A stretch of 54,933 nt of DNA from Sinomicrobium pectinilyticum (GCF_003725735.1 NZ_RJTM01000012.1:1-54933); one strand, 5' to 3'; positions 44,465-53,327 are shown, numbered from the stretch's first letter. Notes: generated from the letters alone by a model not told the origin. Made by a program: numbers and translations.

Positions 44465-45460
44465 AACGTCAAGGAAATTCTTCAAACCGGATTCCGTTAT
44501 CCCTTTCCCTGTTTTAAAAACCCATATGCGGACGCCCTGCAATACATTACGGATACAGAATGGATAGACGGCACTTATCTTTATCTTTACGAGGACCGTG
44601 AAACCGTACGAAAAAAATATAAAAAGACCCGTACGGCCCATATTGCCTCGCACTGGTTTCCCACTGCGAGCCACGAACGCTTCCGGCCCGTTTGCCTGCT
44701 CATGCTCTGGACGCTGTATAACGACGATATGTACGAGGAGATCACCCCTGCGGAATTGCCGGATATCCGCGACCGTTCCCTCGCCGTGCTCCGCGGAGAA
44801 ACGGAAGGCGCAACCGCCGCAATTCCCCTCGGACCATTACTGGCGTCTCTCCGGGAAGAACTTTTGCGGTATATTTCCCCGGCTTCTTACGGTCGTTTCG
44901 TCGCCATGATAGAACGCTATTTTAATGGCCTGGAAAAAGAACTGACATACAAGGCAGAGCACAGGTATCCGGGGATTGACGAATGCCTGGCCATACGCGA
45001 AGATTCCCTTTGCCTGTACCCCTTTTTACAGCTTACCGAGATCGATACCGGGATTGCCCTTCCCGATGAAATTCACGAACATCCTTCGCTGAAACGCTTA
45101 CAGGCCCTGGCCAGCCGGATGATGCTCTTGTACAATGATGTGCAGTCCCTGATTAAAGATCAGCTTACCGGGGGTGTCTATTATAACCTGGTAAAGGTCA
45201 TAGAATATCAAAAAGGAGTCTCCTTTGAGGCGGCCTGTGCCGAAGACATCCGTATGCATAACGAAGACCTGAAGGAATTTTTAATGCTGCAGCGCAACCT
45301 GCCCGATTTCGGGGAGTGGCATAGTGCTGTGGTTAACTGGGTACACTATATGAGCATTACCCTGAGCGGGTGGAAGGCCGTGTCTTTCAATATGGCCCGT
45401 TACAATACGGCAACGGGATTTCCCTCGGTGGAAACTATTAAGCAGGGGGCGCCAACCTGA
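44462..45460 (+). CDS. class I terpene synthase 2, variant NSE motif
   Basis: A 332-residue paralogue of its neighbours. The Asp-rich motif is NDDMYE at 87-92, the pyrophosphate-sensor Arg is R179 in LAIREDSL (46 residues before the NSE Asn) and the RY pair is at 313-314. The metal triad reads NDVQSLIKD at 225-233, so the last ligand is Asp instead of the usual Glu. The enzyme lacks the conserved VPMPQYPW-like N-terminus, having FRYPFPCFKNP instead. GC content is higher than in terpene synthase 1. An altered metal site may still work, since Asp keeps the carboxylate, but activity is uncertain. The start ATG directly follows the leader repeat. Confidence 0.82.
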   Translation: MNVKEILQTGFRYPFPCFKNPYADALQYITDTEWIDGTYLYLYEDRETVRKKYKKTRTAHIASHWFPTASHERFRPVCLLMLWTLYNDDMYEEITPAELPDIRDRSLAVLRGETEGATAAIPLGPLLASLREELLRYISPASYGRFVAMIERYFNGLEKELTYKAEHRYPGIDECLAIREDSLCLYPFLQLTEIDTGIALPDEIHEHPSLKRLQALASRMMLLYNDVQSLIKDQLTGGVYYNLVKVIEYQKGVSFEAACAEDIRMHNEDLKEFLMLQRNLPDFGEWHSAVVNWVHYMSITLSGWKAVSFNMARYNTATGFPSVETIKQGAPT

Positions 45461-45663
45461 CCGGTTTATGATCCGTTTGTGGTAAAAAGATTTCAGGAGA
45501 TGAATTAATCACCAACATAAAGTTGTGCGCAATGTTCTCAAGGAAGTAAAAGCTCAATTCAAATCAGAAAGCAGAAGATTTATTTTGGCATGCTATAGAT
45601 CAGTTTATCATATAGGTTGTTGAAAAATTTACGAATCACCGGTGATTATAACATGTAAACAAC

Positions 45664-46644
45664 ATGAAACAACAGGTTAACATTCCAATCCCGCAATACC
45701 CATGGCTTCATGCCGTGGGCCCTTTTGCCGGTTCGTTTAACGAGGAGGAAATTCAATGGATAGATACGGATTACGCCTTTATGTCGGAGGATACCCGTAA
45801 AATGTATAAGAAGCACGCACTGGCCGAGGCCACATCCTATCTGTTCCCTGCTGTCGGAAACATGGAACTGCTGCGTCCGTTTGTACGGTTTATGCTTTGG
45901 CTAACGAAATTCGACGACTATTATGAACTCTGTCCGCGTCATGAGCTCCGGGGAATCCGGGACCATGTCATAGACGTCATGCTGGGGGCGCCTCCCGAAA
46001 AAGACGATATCGGATTAGTGCGGTAGGTGGCCCTGAGCAGGGATGAGTTCAGACCTTATGCCGACGATTACTGGTTTGAACGGTGGGCCAAAGGTTTTTA
46101 CCGTTATATCACCTATGGTGTTATGGAAGAAACGCCTTATAAACATTCCGATCGGTACCCTACGGTTGATAACCTCCTGATGATCCGCGAGTATTCCATC
46201 TCCATGTATACGTTCGGAGAACCCGTGGAGCTCTCCATAGGCTATATCGTACCACGACACATTTCCGAACATCCGGTCATAGAACGGTTAAAAGCTCTGA
46301 TGTGCCGTATTATCGCTATCCAGAACGATCTTGCTTCCCTCCGTAAGGAGCTGGATATCGAATCGGAAAAGCTCAATATTGTAATCGTTCTGCAACATGA
46401 GCACAACATATCATTGGAAGAAGCCTGTAAGGAAACGATGCGGATTCACGACGACTATGTAAACGAACTGGAACGCCTCCATAAGGGTCTTTCTCACTTT
46501 AGTTTTTATGATGAGAACGTAGAGAAATTCATATACCATATGAAACTGATGATTTCCGGGCTGGGAGTGTGGTCTTACAAAGGGCATTCCGTACGGTATG
46601 CCGGTTCGAAAAACTTTCCTGTTCCCGAATATGGAAAAAACTGA
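45664..46644 (+). pseudogene. class I terpene synthase 3, interrupted by one in-frame TAG
   Basis: A 326-codon frame closely related to terpene synthase 1. Asp-rich motif DDYYE at 84-88, sensor R175 in LMIREYSIS, canonical NSE triad NDLASLRKE at 221-229 and a C-terminal VRY pair are all intact. Codon 121 (46024-46026) is TAG where terpene synthase 1 has Gln (RQM against R-stop-V), so a single C-to-T change from CAG explains it. There is no frameshift and no other stop. The stop separates the Asp-rich half from the NSE half; a GTG follows directly and could restart translation. Either a recent nonsense mutation, a sequencing error, or stop readthrough. Confidence 0.85.
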
Positions 46645-46712
46645 GCATCTGCGGAAAGGCTGTGCTGCCGGGGGATACTGATTGCCATGAAACAGATTTA
46701 GACACTTTCGGC

Positions 46713-47579
46713 TTAAAACAAAGACCTTCGAAGCATATTTTTCCATGTTATAAACTGGATGTGATTCTCTTCAAGTTTTAACCTGGTTTTCTCACTGGTG
46801 AAAAAATCAAAATCTAGTTGTCTCCACCCGGAGCCGAAATTCGGATGATTTATGGTGATGCCTTTCATCTCATCATTATCAAATGCCGGGTGGATTAGAA
46901 TAAGGTTCAGGCCACTCGTTAGATTTTCCAAAATGTCACTGTAGTAATCATCCAGTTTATCATTTTCAAAATATCTGGATTCTCCCACATAAGTCTTATC
47001 AATAACAAAATTGGTTTTTTCAATATTCAAATCAGGATCCAACCCAACCATTTCCATCATTTGCCTGTTTATCAAAACCGGAAGGTTATACTTTTTGCCC
47101 AGATCCCTGTAAATTTTTAAGAATTCCGGATTTGCTCCCACACTATACATATGCGAATCCATGTGAGTGGGTTTTAATCCGAATTGAAGTGCTTTCTCTA
47201 TTTGCGCCTGGAGTTCTTTTCGCACATCTTCAACCAAAGCATTCTTTTTAAGTTCCTCCCGGGTTTTATAGAAGTAGCCATTCCGGTCCACTAAACTCGG
47301 AACTTCGGATGCAGGTAGAACAGGTCCGAATTTATAATTTTCCCATTCACAAGTAAGTGTCAGGTGAATTCCATTGTCAATATGAGCATTGTTTCTAGCA
47401 AATAGTGCTATTTCATAAAACCACGGACACGGAACCATAATACCGTATGAATTTACAATTCCTTTTTCTAATGCCCGGATTGTAGCTGTATTCTCAGAAT
47501 GGGAAAGGCCGGCATCATCTGCATGTATTATAAGTAGTTTTGTTCCTTCCGGGAATCCTAATTTATGTAATGCATTCAT
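46713..47579 (-). CDS. ChbG/HpnK (YdjC-like) carbohydrate deacetylase
   Basis: A 288-residue metal-dependent deacetylase of the YdjC family, which removes acetyl groups from N-acetylated sugars such as diacetylchitobiose. Metal and catalytic motifs: [15 protein letters not shown] (H19, D21, D22), [22 protein letters not shown] (two His) and [12 protein letters not shown]. The family fold and length are intact. It converges with the broken terpene synthase 3. No chitinase or PTS genes are adjacent, so the sugar substrate is not known. It may act on its own in cell-wall or scavenged glycan turnover. Confidence 0.9.
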   Translation of the reverse strand: MNALHKLGFPEGTKLLIIHADDAGLSHSENTATIRALEKGIVNSYGIMVPCPWFYEIALFARNNAHIDNGIHLTLTCEWENYKFGPVLPASEVPSLVDRNGYFYKTREELKKNALVEDVRKELQAQIEKALQFGLKPTHMDSHMYSVGANPEFLKIYRDLGKKYNLPVLINRQMMEMVGLDPDLNIEKTNFVIDKTYVGESRYFENDKLDDYYSDILENLTSGLNLILIHPAFDNDEMKGITINHPNFGSGWRQLDFDFFTSEKTRLKLEENHIQFITWKNMLRRSLF

Positions 47580-47830
47580 TTTACCTGTTATTCTTTGAAT
47601 TTAAGTTATCGCACATCTTTATCCGAAAATGGGTTGTAATACATAAATATACACAATTCCTTTTTTTGTTATCAAAAGGTGTGTGGGGTAAATTTGTAAG
47701 CAATGGATGAGGTGAAGCCATATCTACTCCCGATCCGTAAGCTACGTAGCCGTAGACATTTGCAGGCCGTAGCACTTCGACGGGCGTGAGTGTTTTTCGT
47801 TGTCCCCAAAAATGGAGACTCCTGTGTCAT

Positions 47831-48751
47831 TTATTCTTTATTTCTTTGGCTCCCAGCTATCAACTCCTGAATCAGCCGGCTAAGTTCAACCGGTTTTTCT
47901 TCCGGAATGTAATGACCACAATTATCCAAAGAAACCGATTTTAGATCTGTAGTGATGCTTTCCACCGATTTTCCAACACCATAACCCACCGCATAGCTTC
48001 CGCCAATAGCCAAAACCGGTATGTGTATGATCTTTTTAAGTTCAATATTGTATTCACTACTTTTATTAAAAGCCCTGTAATAATTAAAACCGTTTTTAAG
48101 CCTTTTTTTACCCTTGTATGCTTTATAATACATGTTCAGGTCTTTTTTGGAGATGGCCGGTTTCACAAAGGATTTCCTGTTGAAGAACCAGGACAAATAG
48201 GTTTTCTCCTTTCCTGCTATCAGTTCTTCCGGAAGCATTTCAATCTGGTTAAAATAAAACTGCCAGATTTTATCGGCATTTTCAGGCACAAAAAGAGAAG
48301 GGTTAATTAATCCGGGAATACCGGCCTCAATCAATGTTAAGGTGTTTAATTGCTCTTCATAAAGTAGTGCATATGTAGCCGCGACCCAGGCTCCTACATC
48401 ATGGCCCACCAAATGGAAAGATGTTATGCCAAGTTTAGAGGTAATATTACGGACAATGGCTGCGATACTTTTTGTATCATATTTTGCAGTGGGCTCACTA
48501 CATCCTGTCCCCGGTAAATCGATAGCTATTATCCGATGTGTTTCCGACAGTATGGGAATCACTTTTCTCCAGGCATAAGAAGTTTGGGGCCAGCCGTGCA
48601 AAAGGATTATGACCTCGCCCTGCCCTTGTTCATAGTAGCATACATTGCGGCCTTGGATGGCAACATATTTTTTTGAAGGCATTGAAGATTGCCCTGTTGC
48701 CAATGAGGACGTTATTGCAATTAGAATAAAGAATGTTTCTTTGAGTTTCAT
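47831..48751 (-). CDS. secreted alpha/beta hydrolase, epoxide hydrolase/dehalogenase type
   Basis: A 306-residue protein with a signal peptide (MKLKETFFILIAITSSLATG) and an alpha/beta hydrolase domain. HGWPQTSYAWRKVIP marks the oxyanion site, and VGHDVGAWVA places Asp at the nucleophile position, as in epoxide hydrolases and haloalkane dehalogenases. The C-terminal LDNCGHYIPEEKP provides the His. I chose ATG 48751 because the upstream start would place seven residues before a normal signal. It lies 42 bases downstream of a Crp/Fnr-type gene on the same strand, likely an operon. Substrate unknown. Confidence 0.85.
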   Translation of the reverse strand: MKLKETFFILIAITSSLATGQSSMPSKKYVAIQGRNVCYYEQGQGEVIILLHGWPQTSYAWRKVIPILSETHRIIAIDLPGTGCSEPTAKYDTKSIAAIVRNITSKLGITSFHLVGHDVGAWVAATYALLYEEQLNTLTLIEAGIPGLINPSLFVPENADKIWQFYFNQIEMLPEELIAGKEKTYLSWFFNRKSFVKPAISKKDLNMYYKAYKGKKRLKNGFNYYRAFNKSSEYNIELKKIIHIPVLAIGGSYAVGYGVGKSVESITTDLKSVSLDNCGHYIPEEKPVELSRLIQELIAGSQRNKE

Positions 48752-48792
48752 AATAACTGTTTTAGAACTCAAAGGTCAACAACTATTCTATT

Positions 48793-49368
48793 TTATTTCT
48801 TGATGTATGTTAAGGATTTTATCCTACTCAGTGATTCGGGTTTTATGCCAAGATAGGAGGCAATATGGTACTGAGGGACCAATTGTTCTATTTTAGGATA
48901 GGTGTTAAGTAACAAATCGAACCTGTCTTTTGCGGAATCCGTTAAAAGAGAAGTTTGCCGTTTACACTTCCTTAAAAAGTAATCATCACTGATATATTTT
49001 GCCAGTTTATACCAATCGTCAGATGCTTTTAGGAGTTCTTCATATTTCTCTTTTTTAAGGATAAATAATTCCGTTTGCTCCAGGGCCTGCAAATAGCCTA
49101 TTGCGGGTTTTTGAGTTAAAAAACTTGAATAGGCGCTGGCGAAACTCCCCGGTAAATGAAAGTCAATATTGAACTCCGCTCCGCCTTTATCAATATAATA
49201 TCTTAAGATGCCCGAGTTTACAAAACCTATAAAATCGCAAACCCTTCCGGGGGCAATAAGGCAATCGTTTTTATCAATCCATATCTGTGTCATGAAAGAA
49301 TACAGCTGTTCAAAATGATTGTCAGTTAACCCTGTTTTTTTAATGATAAGCTGCTTTAATTGTTCCAT
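48793..49368 (-). CDS. Crp/Fnr-family transcriptional regulator
   Basis: A 191-residue protein from ATG 49368. The cyclic-nucleotide-binding-like beta-roll fills about 25-115 (CLIAPGRVCDFIGFVNSGILRYY, LPGSFASAYSSFLTQKPA). The C-terminus carries a short HTH (QYHIASYLGIKPESLSRI). The wording is that of the flavobacterial Crp/Fnr group that lacks classical cAMP-binding residues. It is first in a probable two-gene unit with the Asp-nucleophile hydrolase and likely controls it. The effector is unknown. Confidence 0.88.
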   Translation of the reverse strand: MEQLKQLIIKKTGLTDNHFEQLYSFMTQIWIDKNDCLIAPGRVCDFIGFVNSGILRYYIDKGGAEFNIDFHLPGSFASAYSSFLTQKPAIGYLQALEQTELFILKKEKYEELLKASDDWYKLAKYISDDYFLRKCKRQTSLLTDSAKDRFDLLLNTYPKIEQLVPQYHIASYLGIKPESLSRIKSLTYIKK

Positions 49369-49436
49369 ATTTTTGATATTGCAGTAATAAAGATTCAACA
49401 TTGCCTACACAGCTTTTTGTTGTATCCATACAACGC

Positions 49437-50432
49437 TTAGTTGTTAACCACAGTTATTTCTTTCTCCTTGTAATAATCAAGCCAGGATTTTATCCTTCCG
49501 ACAAACATTTTGAGGTAGTTTTCAGTCAGGAATATGTTTGACCAATCAAATCTCCGGGCCTGTACACCAAGATAAAAAATAAAAACAGAAGCTCCGGCTT
49601 TAGGTATTAACCTGAGTTCATTGTCTGATAACGCTCTGACATTCCGGTATCCGTTTAGAAAACTTTGGATTTTTGCTTCATACTGTTTTTTGTCAGATTC
49701 TATGAAAAATAATTGTTTACAGAAATAGGCAATATCTAAAACCTGCCATCCGTTTCCGCAAAAATCAAAGTCAAAAATTGTAATTTCCTTTTCATTTGCT
49801 ATAGCCATATTATCATACCAGATATCCATATGTACAACTCCCCTATGAATATCGTCAAAATCCGAATCCCGGAAAGACTCCCCGAACTCTTTAATGAACT
49901 CCATTTCTGTTAATTTCCCGGGGAAGTATTGTTTTAAATGCTCATAAGGCAATGCTATAAGCGACTGTTTGTTATAAGAAATCCGGTCAATAGCTTTATT
50001 TAGAGTAACGTTATGGATTTTTGCCATTAGCGAACCAATATAGAAACAGGTCTCTTTGTCAATAAATCTGATTTTGCCACCCTGTGCAAATGAAAAAAGC
50101 ACTACATACCTGGTGCCTTCAGGGGCATTTATTTCTTGAATGAACTCCCCGTTTTTATCCTGAATTGGAAAAGAGACCGTTATTTCATTTCCTTTCAGAA
50201 GATTGAGCAGTTTTATCTCTTCGGTAATTTCATCTTCAGACCTCCAATTGTGACTATAAACCCTTATGACATGTTTTGTTTCGCCTGATGAAATGAAATA
50301 AGTGTGATTCATTCCTGTCCTGAATAATTCACAAGTAAAATTTTCGTTCAACTGATACTGGTCTTTTATAAACGCTCCTAATTCTTTTGCGGAAAGTGTA
50401 GACCTGGTAACCGGAAATCTGTAATTTTTCAC
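49437..50432 (-). CDS. aminoglycoside phosphotransferase-fold kinase
   Basis: A 331-residue APH/ChoK-like kinase. GMNHTYFISSGETKHVIRVY forms the nucleotide loop and Lys-equivalent strand, VVHMDIWYDNMAI is the catalytic HxDxxxxN loop, and IFDFDFCGNGWQVLDIAYF holds the metal-binding DFD. Such proteins phosphorylate small alcohols (homoserine, choline, hydroxy-amino acids) as often as antibiotics, so resistance should not be assumed. It stands alone on the minus strand, about 70 bases upstream of the Crp-type gene. Confidence 0.85.
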   Translation of the reverse strand: MKNYRFPVTRSTLSAKELGAFIKDQYQLNENFTCELFRTGMNHTYFISSGETKHVIRVYSHNWRSEDEITEEIKLLNLLKGNEITVSFPIQDKNGEFIQEINAPEGTRYVVLFSFAQGGKIRFIDKETCFYIGSLMAKIHNVTLNKAIDRISYNKQSLIALPYEHLKQYFPGKLTEMEFIKEFGESFRDSDFDDIHRGVVHMDIWYDNMAIANEKEITIFDFDFCGNGWQVLDIAYFCKQLFFIESDKKQYEAKIQSFLNGYRNVRALSDNELRLIPKAGASVFIFYLGVQARRFDWSNIFLTENYLKMFVGRIKSWLDYYKEKEITVVNN

Positions 50433-50897
50433 CTACTGGATTTGAGTGTTTTGTTTATAAAGTTTGTTTTACCTAAACATACGCCCTTCGGGATTGTGGA
50501 ATTTATGATTTCTGTTCATGGGTTAAAGCTACTAAATTTTGTGGTACGGTCGCGGAGCCGGCGAGAGGGGAGAAAAGAACGTAATACAATCGCGTACCGG
50601 CGAGGAAACTCCTTTTAACCGCTAAATTAACCTACTTCAACCTTACCCTCAGCACATACAAATCATTGGTAATATAGGCATATTCAAAAGTAAGCCAATT
50701 TCCTAATAAATAAACGACAGACTCAGGTGGTTTTCGTAGGGATGACTTGAGTTTTTGTTTTTTTAAGCCCTTCAGACTCAGAGAGGAGTGTGACGTATAA
50801 GCCTGTTGCGGATGCGCCGTGGGCTGCGTAACCGGAGGCATTCAGAGCGGGGGACTGAATATCCCGAACTCTGTTTGGGATGTGCCGAAACCCCGGC
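50433..50897. other. 465-base region with a possible C-terminal gene relic
   Basis: Most of the stretch holds no gene. On the minus strand, codons ending at TAG 50632 read PPESVVYLLGNWLTFEYAYI and TNDLYVLRVRLK, which looks like a genuine protein C-terminus without a matching N-terminus, so a decayed gene is possible. I cannot name the family. Confidence 0.3.
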
Positions 50898-51317
50898 TCA
50901 AACCCTACCTCTCTTTTCGCCTGATGCTCCTTTATTAGCCTTATTGATCGGCAATTGCTTTGACATAAAATATGATATCACAATTAAAATTAAGGCAACA
51001 ACCGCAAACCATTGTCCGTTATCGCCAATCATAAGGTGAGCAAAAGCAGCCAGAATACAGTTATAAAAAAAACCTGCGTAGGCCAGGCCATAAAGCAGGT
51101 TGTGCATTCTGCTCCAGATCACAACAAGTCCGAGAATTTTAATTGCTGCCAAAGGGTAAATAATATATGTAGGATAGCCCATTTTAATAAAACCTTCCCG
51201 GATAAAATCGTGGTTAAACAAATAATTCCCTACGGAGAATACTATAATCAAGGTAAACAATAGGGTAGCTATATAATACGACCATTTCAAAAGGCCCGAT
51301 CTGTTCTTTTTTTGCAT
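50898..51317 (-). CDS. DoxX-like membrane protein
   Basis: A 139-residue protein with four hydrophobic segments (about 12-31, 48-65, 75-95, 102-119) of the DoxX-like type; GYPTYIIYPLAAIKILGLVVIW is the central signature. The function of these proteins is poorly known; some support redox or oxidative-stress complexes at the membrane. It is divergent from an HxlR regulator with 155 bases between them, holding a candidate operator, so it is a likely target of that regulator. Confidence 0.8.
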   Translation of the reverse strand: MQKKNRSGLLKWSYYIATLLFTLIIVFSVGNYLFNHDFIREGFIKMGYPTYIIYPLAAIKILGLVVIWSRMHNLLYGLAYAGFFYNCILAAFAHLMIGDNGQWFAVVALILIVISYFMSKQLPINKANKGASGEKRGRV

Positions 51318-51411
51318 TGTTCCTGTTTTTTGGTTTTACTGATCTGATAATTAAAAAAGGATAAATATGTTTTTAGGGTACATAAGTCACTAGTGCTAAT
51401 GCAATATTAAG

Positions 51412-51419
51412 TATATTTG
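51412..51419 (+). promoter_or_regulatory. -7 box TATATTTG upstream of the HxlR gene
   Basis: TAnnTTTG match whose predicted start site (near 51426) falls inside the inverted repeat at 51422-51436. Confidence 0.5.
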
Positions 51420-51421
51420 AT

Positions 51422-51436
51422 TACTAATAATTAGTA
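51422..51436. promoter_or_regulatory. candidate HxlR operator TACT-N7-AGTA
   Basis: TACTAATAATTAGTA is an inverted repeat matching the TACT-N7-AGTA pattern described for the HxlR-family repressor YodB of Bacillus. An overlapping TACT-N8-AGTA copy ends at 51450. Its position at the predicted start site fits autorepression and control of the divergent DoxX gene. Confidence 0.5.
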
Positions 51437-51472
51437 CTATACTTTCAGTAAGCACTATACAAAAGGTAAGTA

Positions 51473-51850
51473 ATGAGCAAAAGAGGGGATAACAACAAAT
51501 GTGATAACAAAGATCTACTGGCTGTCCGGGATGCATTGGAAGTGTTGAACGGAAAATGGAAATTACAGATTTTGATTGCCGTTTTAAATGGAACAAAAAG
51601 ATTTAAGGAAATAGCCAAAGAGGTAGATGGTATCAGTGACAGAATGTTGTCAAAAGAACTTAAAGAGCTCGAAATGAACGAACTCGTAAAACGTAAAGTT
51701 ATTGACGCATTTCCTCCCATTGTGGAGTACAGTGCTACGCCGCATACAAAATCTCTTCATCCGGTAGTCGATGCACTCAAGACATGGGGATATCTTCACC
51801 GCAAAAAGATTATAGGAGGGGTAAAGACTGAGACCGGGAATGCCGGGTAA
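51473..51850 (+). CDS. HxlR-family winged-helix regulator
   Basis: A 125-residue MarR-like protein of the HxlR group: DALEVLNGKWKLQILIAVLN, RFKEIAKEVDGISDRMLSKE (the recognition helix region) and VEYSATPHTKSLHPVVDALK. A single cysteine, C10, sits just before the domain, the position of the redox-sensing Cys in YodB/HypR. It has DoxX-like genes on both sides, one divergent and one 65 bases downstream on the same strand, so it probably regulates both in response to electrophiles or oxidants. The sensing role is inference. Confidence 0.92.
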   Translation: MSKRGDNNKCDNKDLLAVRDALEVLNGKWKLQILIAVLNGTKRFKEIAKEVDGISDRMLSKELKELEMNELVKRKVIDAFPPIVEYSATPHTKSLHPVVDALKTWGYLHRKKIIGGVKTETGNAG

Positions 51851-51915
51851 CCATTGTAAAAGCCTGTAATTATGGTAAAGCAGGTCTTGAAAAATAAATA
51901 AACATCAGTAAAAAA

Positions 51916-52278
51916 ATGAAAGCGGAGAAAATAGTACGGACCATATTAATCTGGCTTCCCTCGATCGTGATATCCGTGTTTTATATCGCTAATGCCACAG
52001 AAAAAATATTTCAACCCGATAAGCTGGATAAAGTCGTGGCAAATGATATGACCGTAACCATTGTGGGTATTGGCCTGCTGATAGCAGTGGCCCTGTTCCT
52101 GGTAAACAAAACGCTGATTTGGGGCACAATGCTTTTGGCTTTCTATATGACGCTGATTGTTTTTGTCCATATGTATAAAGGGGAACCATTTGAAATTGCA
52201 ATACTTATGGTGATGTCTACCGTTTTTGCGGCATATCTTAGAAAACCGGGGGTGTTTCACCAGAAACAAAAGATATAA
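51916..52278 (+). CDS. small DoxX-like membrane protein
   Basis: A 120-residue protein with four hydrophobic segments (about 8-25, 47-64, 68-86, 92-108); YIANATEKIFQPDKLDKVV resembles the first loop of DoxX-like proteins. It follows the HxlR gene by 65 bases on the same strand and is likely co-transcribed. No catalytic residues are recognisable. Confidence 0.65.
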   Translation: MKAEKIVRTILIWLPSIVISVFYIANATEKIFQPDKLDKVVANDMTVTIVGIGLLIAVALFLVNKTLIWGTMLLAFYMTLIVFVHMYKGEPFEIAILMVMSTVFAAYLRKPGVFHQKQKI

Positions 52279-52808
52279 AAGATGAGGATGAAATGTTTAA
52301 TATTTTAAAATCCCCGGCCGTTTCTGTACACCCCCGGCAGGGCAGGGTGAGGACCTAATTCCTGTTTTTGTATGTTAATGATCCGGGTAAGCATTATATA
52401 TTTAAATGCTAGCATAGCTAAATTAAAGCTTGAAGAGTGGCGAAATGGTACTGCTTTATTTCTTTAACTCACTGAAATTTGGAATGTCAAAAAATCAGTG
52501 CTTTTTATATTTTTTACGATCTTTGGAGAGTTCAGAAATATCTTCAATCCTTTGCACGACTTCTTTGTCCTTGACCAGTAGAGAGATCCAAGACGTCACT
52601 TTCTAAAAATTGTAGCTTAAAATCCTTCATAAGAACTGTGTTTATAAAATTAAACAAAAATTTAGGCGGGTTTTAAAACCCGCCTAAATCACTACTTACA
52701 CAGTTTTTTTGGATACTACCTGGTTGAGTGAAAATCTAATCTGAATTATCAATTTCATCATCTAACAGTTTTTACAATATCTACGGAATATCCATCCACT
52801 AAACTGAA
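52279..52808. other. 530-base region with a possible relic and a terminator
   Basis: On the minus strand a 33-codon stretch ending at TGA 52495 reads SWISLLVKDKEVVQRIEDIS and ELSKDRKKYKKH. It has no start and is preceded by TAG, so it may be the tail of a lost gene. The palindrome at 52660-52689 is listed as a terminator. Nothing else is seen. Confidence 0.35.
52660..52689 (-). terminator. 30-base perfect palindrome, terminator of the NTF2-like gene
   Basis: ATTTAGGCGGGTTTT / AAAACCCGCCTAAAT is a perfect palindrome. On the minus strand it is followed by TTTTGTTTAATTTT. It lies 120 bases past the stop of the NTF2-like gene. Confidence 0.7.
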
Positions 52809-53327
52809 TTACTTATTCCTGTCCGGTTCGGGTGAAATATTTTCTTGTTCCATAGAAAATATGACACTTGTAATTTTCCATTCATTATTTATTTTGACAA
52901 GCCCCCAGGATTCCTTTCCCCATAACCCTTTTTTACCCCCGGCCCAGAAGCTAAAATCAAATGTAACCGAAGCGATGCTGCCATCCGTATCGATATTAAC
53001 GTTATAAAATTTTTCTTCTTTTATCGATCCCTTGGTTGTACTTCTAAACCAGGTTTTATAATCAGCTGTTTTGTAGTCCAATGCCTCATTGTCTTTTTCC
53101 AGCCTTTTTTGTTGAGTTTTTTCTTTATAAACGCCAACCCAGGTCACGTTACCTTCATAAAATAAATTGTATAGACTGGTACTGTCTTTTGTTTTTAGAC
53201 TATTCATAAATGTATTCAGTACTTCATTCAATGCTGTTTTGTCTTTTTCCAGTTCGGGCTGGTTTTGAGCGTATAAGGCATTAAAACATCCAAAATAGAT
53301 ACTAAGGATCAATATTATTTTTTTCAT
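52809..53327 (-). CDS. secreted NTF2-like (SnoaL/DUF4440-type) protein
   Basis: A 172-residue protein from ATG 53327: signal peptide (MKKIILILSIYFGCFNALYA) and one NTF2-like domain (LNEVLNTFMNSLKTKDSTSL, then the WRS/DFSFWAGGKKGLWGKESWGLVK strands and WKITSVIFSM). Such domains are small binding or enzymatic pockets with very diverse use. The start at 53351 would add eight residues before a normal signal, so I reject it. It lies 48 bases after the small unknown gene on the same strand and may be co-transcribed. Confidence 0.72.
   Translation of the reverse strand: MKKIILILSIYFGCFNALYAQNQPELEKDKTALNEVLNTFMNSLKTKDSTSLYNLFYEGNVTWVGVYKEKTQQKRLEKDNEALDYKTADYKTWFRSTTKGSIKEEKFYNVNIDTDGSIASVTFDFSFWAGGKKGLWGKESWGLVKINNEWKITSVIFSMEQENISPEPDRNK

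Noticed and set aside
45532-45546. ATG followed by TCAAGGAA upstream of terpene synthase 3, similar to the start of terpene synthase 2
   Set aside because: Only about eight bases match, the two leader blocks are absent, and the frame stops after five codons, so chance is likely.
46027-46644. Second half of terpene synthase 3 as a separate gene starting at GTG
   Set aside because: It begins directly after TAG in the same frame and lacks the Asp-rich motif; the simplest reading is one gene with a nonsense codon. Restart is noted only as a possibility.
47581-47775. 64-codon minus-strand frame upstream of the ChbG/YdjC gene
   Set aside because: No protein-like domain pattern; it covers the likely promoter region of that gene.
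49437-50432. Antibiotic resistance call for the APH-fold kinase
   Set aside because: The fold covers many metabolic kinases and nothing in the sequence or context indicates an aminoglycoside substrate.
50560-50620. GC-rich stretch with repeated CCGGCGAG blocks, considered as a structured RNA or recombination site
   Set aside because: Only two short imperfect copies are present and no stable hairpin or known site pattern is visible.
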